11,149 nucleotides of DNA from NCBI GenBank assembly GCA_036985935.1, contig BTQP01000054.1, forward strand, positions 1 through 11,149, written 5' to 3'. The stretch comes from JAMBLL01 sp036985935 (GTDB lineage Bacteria > Actinomycetota > Acidimicrobiia > Spongiisociales > UBA5794). Both the position numbers and the translations under genes were made by a program. Each line of letters begins with the position of its first letter. The first letter of the stretch is position 1. The notes under the pieces were generated by a model. It made no database searches. It was not told the DNA's origin and saw only the letters and a program-made list of their open reading frames with translations. Shown piece by piece: positions 5,615-11,149 of the stretch.

Positions 5615-6462
5615 CCATCGACCTTTTCGAGCGTTATGCAGCACTCGACCCCGCCAAATCGGCAGGTATCCACCCTGAATGGAGCGCGATGGCCCCCGTG
5701 CCCCTCTCAACCCTGGATGGGAGAGAACCGGACATGCAAACCCAACAACAAACACCAAAACAACCAAACAAGCCGAAACCTCGACGAACCGGACTGCTCG
5801 TCGCTGCGATAGCCGCAGCGGTCGTACTGATCGTCGGCGCCGTGGCGCTACTGAACAATGGCAGCGACTCCAATCTGGCTCCGGCGGACGGCGGCTCAAG
5901 CGTCAGCACGTCGGATGCCCTGGCTGTCAGCAATGCTTACTTCGTGGCGCTGAACGCGGGAGATGTCGAGGGCGTCATGACGCTCTTCGCTCCGGGAGCG
6001 ACCTTCAACGACAACCTCACTGGGGACTCCACGTTCGATGAAGCCGAGATGAAGGCGGTCTGGAATGCTGCACAGGGAACCAAGTTCACATCGGAGGGCT
6101 GCTCAGCGAAAGATGCCTTCCAAGAGCAGGCCATATCGGTATCGTGCACTGCTGCGACTCTCGATGCACTCGTTCAGGCGGTTGGTGCGCCTCCTGTTCC
6201 CACCGACATCCGGATGACCATTGGACCCGATGGCATCACCAGTGTCTTCGACATCTACGGTTCCCCGGATTTCAAGGATTCCGGTATACCGTTCGATAGA
6301 TGGATGCAAACCAACAACCCGGCTGACGCTGGACGAGTGGACTTCGGCGACTGGACGACTATCGAGGAAGCCCAGGAGTACGGTGAACTCGTGGCAGGTT
6401 ACGCCAAGGAATGGGCGACGTATCTGGAGGACAACAACTGCTCCTACCAGGACGACTGCTGA
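5611..6462 (+). CDS. Putative membrane anti-sigma factor with extracytoplasmic SnoaL/NTF2-like domain
   Basis: The 283-residue product has three parts. Residues 1-60 are a short cytoplasmic head with LFERYAALDPA and HPEWSAMAPV, then a low-complexity Q/P/K linker (TQQQTPKQPNKPKPRR) whose positive end fits the inside-positive rule. Residues 61-81 are one hydrophobic membrane helix (GLLVAAIAAAVVLIVGAVALL). Residues 100-235 are outside the cell and resemble the SnoaL/NTF2 fold: SNAYFVALNAGDVEGVMTLFAPGATFNDN is the typical opening. C164 and C179 could form a disulfide; C277 and C283 lie at the extreme C-terminus. No zinc-binding anti-sigma motif (HxxxCxxC) is present. The GTGA overlap with the sigma gene argues for an anti-sigma role, with the outer domain as sensor. 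Sigma binding by the head is inference. It could instead be a membrane or cell-envelope effector co-expressed with the sigma factor. Confidence 0.72.
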   Translation: MTIDLFERYAALDPAKSAGIHPEWSAMAPVPLSTLDGREPDMQTQQQTPKQPNKPKPRRTGLLVAAIAAAVVLIVGAVALLNNGSDSNLAPADGGSSVSTSDALAVSNAYFVALNAGDVEGVMTLFAPGATFNDNLTGDSTFDEAEMKAVWNAAQGTKFTSEGCSAKDAFQEQAISVSCTAATLDALVQAVGAPPVPTDIRMTIGPDGITSVFDIYGSPDFKDSGIPFDRWMQTNNPADAGRVDFGDWTTIEEAQEYGELVAGYAKEWATYLEDNNCSYQDDC

Positions 6463-6475
6463 ACGAACGTTGCGA

Positions 6476-6533
6476 GGTGCCCCTTGTTGCTGGGGGCTGT
6501 TGCCAGGGCGAGACCTCCGGCAACAAGGGCACC
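6476..6533. terminator. Inverted repeat between convergent genes, possible bidirectional terminator
   Basis: GGTGCCCCTTGTTGC at 6476-6490 pairs with GCAACAAGGGCACC at 6520-6533, giving 14 pairs with one bulged C around a 29-base loop. The loop also holds TGTTGCC (6498-6504), which can pair with GGCAACA (6519-6525) as a shorter alternative. It fills the 75-base gap between the membrane protein stop and the ispH stop, so it can serve both transcripts. There is no T-run on either strand. Confidence 0.65.
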
Positions 6534-6537
6534 GACA

Positions 6538-7584
6538 CTAGACACCAAGTAGCGACAGCGCCTCGGTTGCGGTGAAGTCTCTATCCCGCTCGATCGGACC
6601 GTGATCGCCAGGTTGCTGACAGGCAAAACCACCCTCTACCAGAGCCTGAAGTGTCTGCATGAACCGGCGGAGCTGCGGTGGCAGGGGAAAGTACTCATCC
6701 TCGTCTGTAACCCGAACGAGCTCGACGCCGTCGGTCGGCCCAACAGCTTCGATCACGCTCTGTACCCGCTGATCTGGGGCAGAGGCACCAGCGGTGACAC
6801 CGACGACGTCTGCATCGACGAGCCATTCGGGGTCGACGGTACCCGGTCCATCGACACGGTAGGTGGGCACGCCAGCGTTTCGCCCGACACGCACCAGCGC
6901 CTGAGTATTGGACGAGTTCTCCGAACCCACGACGAGCAGAACATCTGACATCGTTGCAAGTCGTTGGATCGCCGACTGGCGGTTTGTGGTGGCGTAACAC
7001 AGGTCACTCCTGCGAGCGGTCCACAGGTCGGGATACTTTTCACGCGCATCGTCAAGCACACCCTCCCACTCGTACAGGCCGAGCGTGGTCTGGGCGAGAA
7101 GCGCGACACGACCGGGGTCTTTGGGGTCGAAGTCGTCGAGTCCGACACGAGGGTCAACGAGCTGTGCAGCGTGTGGGGCCTCCGCGATAGCCCCGACGGC
7201 TTCATCGTGTCCTTCGTGACCAACGTAGATGATGTCGTAGCCCTTGTTGGCCATCCGGCGGACCTCGTGATGGACCTTTGTCACAAGCGGACAGACCGCA
7301 TCGACCATCACAGCAGCCCTTCCCGACGCGTCCTCCACGACGTCCGGAGCAGATCCATGTGCAGAGAGCATCACCGGGCGACCCGCCGGCACATCGCCGA
7401 TGTCATCGACGAACACGACACCGGCATCCTCGAACGCCCGGACGACTGCGGCATTGTGAACGATCTCGTGATAGCAATAGACAGGAGCTTCGAACACCTG
7501 GACCATCCAGGTGAGCGCTTTGATCGCCATTTCGACGCCGGCGCAGAAGCCTCGTGGTTCGGCGAGAAGTACCTTTGTCACCAT
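6538..7584 (-). CDS. ispH: 4-hydroxy-3-methylbut-2-enyl diphosphate reductase
   Basis: IspH carries out the last step of the MEP pathway, reducing HMBPP to IPP and DMAPP with a 4Fe-4S cluster. The 348-residue protein has the three cluster cysteines C14 (RGFCAGV), C98 (DAVCPLVTKVH) and C196 (DLCYATTNRQ). Substrate-site residues are H43 in IVHN, H76 in SAHG, H126 and E128 in GHEGHDEAVG (E128 matching the proton-donor glutamate), the AQTTL loop, and GSENSSN at about 220-226. The common SAHGVSP is SAHGSAP here, and about 30 residues extend the C-terminus beyond the E. coli enzyme. The ATG is chosen because MVTKVLLAEPRGFCAGV matches the family start. No Shine-Dalgarno precedes it, but a promoter lies right at the ATG, so the mRNA is probably leaderless. 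It is the only minus-strand gene, convergent with the membrane protein and divergent from the DUF512 gene. Confidence 0.96.
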   Translation of the reverse strand: MVTKVLLAEPRGFCAGVEMAIKALTWMVQVFEAPVYCYHEIVHNAAVVRAFEDAGVVFVDDIGDVPAGRPVMLSAHGSAPDVVEDASGRAAVMVDAVCPLVTKVHHEVRRMANKGYDIIYVGHEGHDEAVGAIAEAPHAAQLVDPRVGLDDFDPKDPGRVALLAQTTLGLYEWEGVLDDAREKYPDLWTARRSDLCYATTNRQSAIQRLATMSDVLLVVGSENSSNTQALVRVGRNAGVPTYRVDGPGTVDPEWLVDADVVGVTAGASAPDQRVQSVIEAVGPTDGVELVRVTDEDEYFPLPPQLRRFMQTLQALVEGGFACQQPGDHGPIERDRDFTATEALSLLGV

Positions 7585-7590
7585 GGAGCA

Positions 7591-7617
7591 AGGTTAGGGC
7601 CGTGCGCTGTCTGTCAA
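7591..7617 (-). promoter_or_regulatory. Probable promoter of ispH giving a leaderless mRNA
   Basis: On the minus strand a perfect TTGACA (plus-strand 7612-7617) is followed, after a short 15-base spacer, by TAACCT (7591-7596). The ispH ATG starts six bases further on, exactly where transcription would begin. This agrees with the missing Shine-Dalgarno. The short spacer is the weak point. Confidence 0.5.
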
Positions 7618-7630
7618 TGGCCGTCACCGG

Positions 7631-7646
7631 TACCCTTGCCGACACT
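7631..7646 (+). promoter_or_regulatory. Possible -10 box of the DUF512-der unit
   Basis: TACCCTTGC at 7631-7639 mirrors the TAACCTTGC found at the divergent ispH start. It ends with TACCCT ten bases before the ATG at 7647, which has no Shine-Dalgarno. A start of transcription about three bases before the ATG would give a nearly leaderless mRNA. No good -35 box is seen at 17 bases. Confidence 0.3.
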
Positions 7647-9026
7647 ATGTCTCTTCCTACCATCCTCGAAGTGCTTCCAGGAACGCCAGCTGCTACAGCC
7701 GGTATCCGGGCCGGTGACGAACTCCTGTCCATCAACGGGATCGTTCCGAGCGATGTGATCGAGTATCAGCAGCTCGTCGACGATGTCGACCCGTCTTTCA
7801 CACTGGAACGCGACGGGGTCGAGTTCGAAGCGATCATCGAAAAACCAGAGGGGACCCCCATCGGGTTGCGTCTTGCTTCGTCGATCTTCGACCGTGTCCA
7901 GACGTGTGACAATCACTGCGAATTCTGTTTCATCTACCAGCTGCCACCCGGGCTCAGGAAGTCGCTGTATCTCAAGGACGACGACTACCGACTGTCGTTT
8001 CTGTACGGCAACTTCACGACACTCACACGATTCACGGAACTCGATCTTTCCCGTGTTGTCGAGGAGCGACTCGGCCCGCTCTACGTCTCGATCCATGCAA
8101 CCGACCCCGATCTACGCGCCGACATGTTGCGCAATCGCCGGGGTGCCACTTCTCTGCGATGGCTCGACGCCCTTCTCGACAACGGCATCGAGATCCACGG
8201 CCAGATCGTCCTGTGTCCCGACATCAACAATGGACAGGCCCTCGAACGAACACTTGCAGAGACCCTCACGCGATTTCCCGGTATCGAGACGCTCGGCATC
8301 GTGCCGCTCGGACTCTCCAAGTACAACACCGAACCGAACCTTCGTGTGCACACGGCACAGGAAGCCAGGACTGATCTCGAAATCGTGCACTTCTGGCAAG
8401 AACGAGCCCTCCACACGCTCGGAAGGCGCATATTCCAGGCATCCGACGAGTTGTACATCCAGGCCGGATGGGATGTGCCACTGGCAGACCACTACGAAGC
8501 GTTCGCCCAGCATGAAAACGGGATCGGGATGGTCCGTGCTTTCTACGACGAACTCGATCGACTCGAGCACGGCACATCCTCAACAGCCCCGATCGTGACG
8601 GGGGAGTGGCGCTCGATGCCGGCTGCCCCCGCCGAGGGCTACCGTGCAGTGCGACACAGACAGACAGATCCCGACACCAACGAGGGTGCGATGGTCATAG
8701 TGACAGGCTCCTATGGGGCCGCAGTGTTCGAGCCGGTGAGGAGCCGCCTCGAACGACTCACCGAAAGACCGATCAGACTTCTCGAGATCCCGAACACGTT
8801 CTTCGGAGGAAACACCGCCGTTGCGGGGCTGATGGTCGGTGCCGACATCATCACCGGCATCTCGAACGACGCGGACGCCGTCGGTGCATACGTCCTTCCC
8901 GATGTTGCCCTGTCTGGCGACGCTTTCATCGATGACGTACCTCTTTCGGCGGTCCAGGCGGCGACCTCGGCCCCGGTCGTGGTTGCTCCGGCAACCGCAG
9001 CGGGCCTGCTCGGAGCCATCAGATGA
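7647..9026 (+). CDS. PDZ / radical-SAM-like / DUF512 protein of unknown function
   Basis: The 459-residue protein has three parts. Residues 1-60 form a PDZ-like domain (EVLPGTPAATAGIRAGDELLSING). Residues about 78-270 hold CDNHCEFCF, with C87, C91 and C94 in the CX3CX2C spacing used by radical SAM enzymes to bind a 4Fe-4S cluster, followed by the family's hallmark LYLKDDDYRLSFLYGNFTTLTR. The C-terminal part, about 270-459, is the DUF512 domain, with IVTGSYGA, LLEIPNTFFGGNTAVAGLM and YVLPDVALSGDAFIDD. The family is widespread in Gram-positives and cyanobacteria; no reaction is established to my knowledge. ATG 7647 directly precedes the PDZ strand. An in-frame ATG at 7617 is possible but overlaps the ispH promoter. 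The stop overlaps der by 4 bases, so the two are translated together, which hints at a link to ribosome assembly or the envelope without proving it. Confidence 0.9.
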   Translation: MSLPTILEVLPGTPAATAGIRAGDELLSINGIVPSDVIEYQQLVDDVDPSFTLERDGVEFEAIIEKPEGTPIGLRLASSIFDRVQTCDNHCEFCFIYQLPPGLRKSLYLKDDDYRLSFLYGNFTTLTRFTELDLSRVVEERLGPLYVSIHATDPDLRADMLRNRRGATSLRWLDALLDNGIEIHGQIVLCPDINNGQALERTLAETLTRFPGIETLGIVPLGLSKYNTEPNLRVHTAQEARTDLEIVHFWQERALHTLGRRIFQASDELYIQAGWDVPLADHYEAFAQHENGIGMVRAFYDELDRLEHGTSSTAPIVTGEWRSMPAAPAEGYRAVRHRQTDPDTNEGAMVIVTGSYGAAVFEPVRSRLERLTERPIRLLEIPNTFFGGNTAVAGLMVGADIITGISNDADAVGAYVLPDVALSGDAFIDDVPLSAVQAATSAPVVVAPATAAGLLGAIR

Positions 9027-10330
9027 GTCGTATGCCGATCGTCGTGATCCTGGGCAGACCGAACGTCGGAAAGTCCACACTTGTGAACCGCATCGTGCGT
9101 TCCAAGGCCGCCGTCACGAACCCCGAGGCTGGTGTGACGCGAGATCGTCGGCAGTTCGATGCTGAGTGGGCAGGCCGAAGTTTCCACGTCGTGGATACGG
9201 GAGGCTGGGAGGCACGACCTGGCGAACAGCTCACCGCCGATATCAGAGAACAGGCGGAGATAGCTGTCAGCGCCGCGGATCTCGTCATCTTCGTTGCCGA
9301 CGCAACTACAGAGGTGACCGACGACGATGTTGGTGTCGCACGCATACTGCAACAGAGCGGTTTGCCTCACCTGCTCGTCGCGAACAAAGCGGACTCGCCG
9401 TCCGTCGAGTCGGACCTCACCCACCTCTGGGGGCTGGGACTCGGCAACCCGATACCGATATCTGCACTGCACGGCCGCAATACCGGAGATTTCCTGGACC
9501 AGGTCGTCGCCGCCCTGCCCGCGGATGCAGAAGGGGAAGATCCAGATACGATCGCAAGCCTCGCGATCGTTGGGCGACCCAATGTCGGTAAGTCGACCCT
9601 ATTGAACCGCCTCGCAGGGAGCGAGCGTGTGCTCGTATCGGATGTGCCAGGCACAACCCGCGATCCGATCAATGAAGTCGTGGAGATCGACGGCGAGTTC
9701 TTCGAGGTCATCGACACTGCCGGCATCAAGCGCCACACCAAGATCAAGGACGATGTCGACTACTACGCCGTTCTCCGCGCCCACGACACCGTCCGCAAAT
9801 CTGACGTCGTGCTGTTCGTGATCGATGGGCAGCGCGGGGCTACCCACCAGGAGCAAAGACTTGCAGAGGAGATCGCCCGCGCCGGCGCCGGTCTTCTTCT
9901 CATTCTCAACAAGTGGGATGAACTGACAGACGAGGAGCGCCTCCACACCGAAGACTCCGTTGCCGACCGCCTTGCGTTCGTGGATTGGGCCCCGATCCTT
10001 CGTTTGTCGGCAAAGACGGGGGCGAGAACGCACCGTCTCCCGAAGTACATTCGGGGCGTCATCGAGAACCGTCGAAAGCATGTACCGGCGCCTGAGGTCA
10101 ATCGCCTGGTTCGCGATCTTCAGGAAGCACACCCACCGCCCGTGCGCAAGGGCAGGAGAGCAAAGATCCTGTATGCAGTTCAGGCTGAAACCGAGCCACC
10201 GACCTTCGTCTTGTTTGTCCGTGGCGGAGAGCTCGGGCCCGACTACATTCGGTTCATAGAGAACCGTATCCGTGAGCGATATGACTTCACGGGCACCCCG
10301 ATCCGGATCCGAACGAGGGACAGGCACTGA
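9023..10330 (+). CDS. der: GTPase Der (EngA), 50S ribosome assembly factor
   Basis: Der is an essential GTPase that helps mature the large ribosomal subunit. The 435-residue protein has the unique double G-domain layout. Domain 1 shows GRPNVGKST at 11-19, DTGG at 58-61 and NKAD at 121-124. Domain 2 shows GRPNVGKST at 184-192, DTAG at 231-234, NKWD at 296-299 and SAK at 329-331. A KH-like C-terminal domain (about 350-435) follows, with KGRRAKILYAVQAETEPPTFVLFV and YIRFIENRIRERYDFTGTPI. All nucleotide-binding motifs are intact and length is normal. The ATG overlaps the DUF512 TGA, with GGAG at 9012-9015 seven bases upstream. Its last base is the first base of the carboxylase gene's ATG. In many bacteria, including mycobacteria, der sits near cmk and scpAB. 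Here ispH and the sigma cassette lie between them. Confidence 0.97.
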   Translation: MSRMPIVVILGRPNVGKSTLVNRIVRSKAAVTNPEAGVTRDRRQFDAEWAGRSFHVVDTGGWEARPGEQLTADIREQAEIAVSAADLVIFVADATTEVTDDDVGVARILQQSGLPHLLVANKADSPSVESDLTHLWGLGLGNPIPISALHGRNTGDFLDQVVAALPADAEGEDPDTIASLAIVGRPNVGKSTLLNRLAGSERVLVSDVPGTTRDPINEVVEIDGEFFEVIDTAGIKRHTKIKDDVDYYAVLRAHDTVRKSDVVLFVIDGQRGATHQEQRLAEEIARAGAGLLLILNKWDELTDEERLHTEDSVADRLAFVDWAPILRLSAKTGARTHRLPKYIRGVIENRRKHVPAPEVNRLVRDLQEAHPPPVRKGRRAKILYAVQAETEPPTFVLFVRGGELGPDYIRFIENRIRERYDFTGTPIRIRTRDRH

Positions 10331-11149
10331 TGCAAGAACGAGTTCGCAAAGCGACGAGGCACGCTCTCGGCGGCGGACCCGAGCGTTACCACGAGAAGCT
10401 CAAGCAGTCCGGGAAGCTTTTTGTCAGGGACCGAATCGATCTTCTCGTGGATGCGGGTTCTTTCACCGAGGACGGCTTGCTCGCTCGCAACGACGACGAC
10501 GTTCTCGCGGCAGATGGCGTCGTGACCGGTCGAGCTCGCGTCGATGGGCGAGCGGTCATGGTGATCGCAAACGACCCGACGGTGAAAGCGGGATCCTGGG
10601 GCAAGATCACGGTTGAAAAGATGATCCGCGCTCTCGAGGCCGCTTACGACGAACTCTTGCCTGTGTTCTACCTCGTGGACTCGGCTGGCGCACGAATCAC
10701 TGACCAGGTCGACCTGTTTCCCGGACGTAGGGGAGCGGGCAAGATCTTCTACAACCAGATCCGCCTCTCGGGGCGGGTACCCCAGATCTGCTGCCTATTC
10801 GGACCCTCCGCAGCGGGAGGTGCGTACATCCCTTCATTCTGTGACGTAGTCGTCATGGTCGAGGGGCGTGCATCGATGTATCTCGGTTCGCCACGGATGG
10901 CAGAAATGGTGATCGGCGAGATTACAACCCTCGAAGAAATGGGCGGTGCCAGGATGCACTGCGAAGTGTCTGGCTGCGGCGATGCTCTCGTGCAATCGGA
11001 CGAAGAAGCGATCAGCTGGGCCCAGGACTACTTCTCGTACGTCGCGGACCACTACCGGGTGCGACCGAACGAATACGAGGGCGTGCTTCCTGTGCGAGAT
11101 ATCGACATCGCCAACGTTCTGCCTGACGATCCCAAGGGCGTGTACGACA
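10330..11149 (+). CDS. Acyl-CoA carboxylase carboxyltransferase (beta) subunit, 5' part
   Basis: The gene runs off the window; 273 residues are visible out of roughly 510 usual for the family. The subunit moves the carboxyl group from biotin to an acyl-CoA such as acetyl-, propionyl- or methylcrotonyl-CoA. Signs are KLFVRDRIDLLVDAGSF at 29-45, VDSAGARI at 116-123 and the oxyanion-loop motif FGPSAAGGAYIPSFCD at 157-172. These are followed by MYLGSPRMAEMVIGE and TLEEMGGARMHCEVSGCGD. The GPSAAGGAYIP loop and the following run fit the PccB/MccB-like acyl-CoA carboxylases rather than the zinc-finger AccD of E. coli; no zinc finger is seen. Which acyl-CoA is used cannot be read from this part. The ATG overlaps the der stop by one base (TGATG), so it is translated by re-initiation. 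No biotin carboxylase subunit is in the window. Confidence 0.92.
   Translation, partial: MQERVRKATRHALGGGPERYHEKLKQSGKLFVRDRIDLLVDAGSFTEDGLLARNDDDVLAADGVVTGRARVDGRAVMVIANDPTVKAGSWGKITVEKMIRALEAAYDELLPVFYLVDSAGARITDQVDLFPGRRGAGKIFYNQIRLSGRVPQICCLFGPSAAGGAYIPSFCDVVVMVEGRASMYLGSPRMAEMVIGEITTLEEMGGARMHCEVSGCGDALVQSDEEAISWAQDYFSYVADHYRVRPNEYEGVLPVRDIDIANVLPDDPKGVYD

Noticed and set aside
6964..7758. 264-codon open frame on the plus strand antisense to ispH
   Set aside because: ispH on the other strand is certain from its motifs; the plus-strand product is unlike any family and runs into the DUF512 gene.
8711..9472. 253-codon minus-strand open frame across the DUF512/der junction
   Set aside because: Both plus-strand genes are certain, and the antisense product is low-quality sequence without recognisable motifs.
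9599..10327. 242-codon open frame on the minus strand across der
   Set aside because: It is a shadow of der in a GC-rich gene; no domain pattern or ribosome site was seen.
1..11149. Insertion sequence, prophage or integrated element
   Set aside because: No transposase, integrase, attachment-site tRNA or flanking direct repeats were seen; all genes except the sigma cassette are common housekeeping genes.

Overview
The window looks like a chromosomal housekeeping segment from a high-GC Gram-positive bacterium, most likely Actinomycetota and perhaps an uncultured Acidimicrobiia-type lineage. This is inferred from the GC-rich codon use, the many 4-base ATGA/GTGA stop-start overlaps, promoters that appear to give leaderless or nearly leaderless mRNAs, and protein families typical of that phylum. 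I see no tRNA, rRNA, CRISPR array, transposase or prophage gene.

Left block, plus strand, 1-4777. It holds the 3' end of a DksA/TraR-type C4 zinc-finger protein, a small HD-domain protein, scpA and scpB (condensin-associated segregation proteins), rluB (23S rRNA pseudouridine synthase), aroA (EPSP synthase) and cmk (cytidylate kinase). From scpA to cmk every gene overlaps the next, so this is one transcription and translation unit. The most unusual point is rluB: its conserved N-terminus lies upstream of any ATG, GTG or TTG, so it probably starts at an AUC codon inside the end of scpB. Tandem hairpins after cmk probably end the operon.

Middle, 4778-6537. A structured non-coding region with hairpins, a degenerate tandem repeat and a short palindrome precedes a two-gene cassette. 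The first gene is an ECF-type sigma factor. The second, overlapping by 4 bases, encodes a single-pass membrane protein with a short cytoplasmic head and an extracytoplasmic domain that resembles the SnoaL/NTF2 fold. Together they look like a sigma/anti-sigma signalling pair whose sensor is not the common zinc-binding anti-sigma domain. This is the least described system in the window.

Right block, 6538-11149. ispH (last step of the MEP isoprenoid pathway) lies on the minus strand, tail to tail with the membrane protein gene and separated from it by a large inverted repeat that may terminate both. Divergent from ispH is a plus-strand unit: a PDZ/radical-SAM-like/DUF512 protein of unknown function, der (the double-GTPase ribosome assembly factor) and a carboxyltransferase subunit of a biotin-dependent acyl-CoA carboxylase, cut off by the window end. 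These three also overlap one another.

Overall, genes for chromosome segregation, ribosome maturation, aromatic amino-acid, nucleotide and isoprenoid synthesis and acyl-CoA carboxylation are packed into two co-directional operons. The sigma/membrane-protein cassette and the inverted ispH sit between them. All non-coding gaps are shorter than 300 bases.
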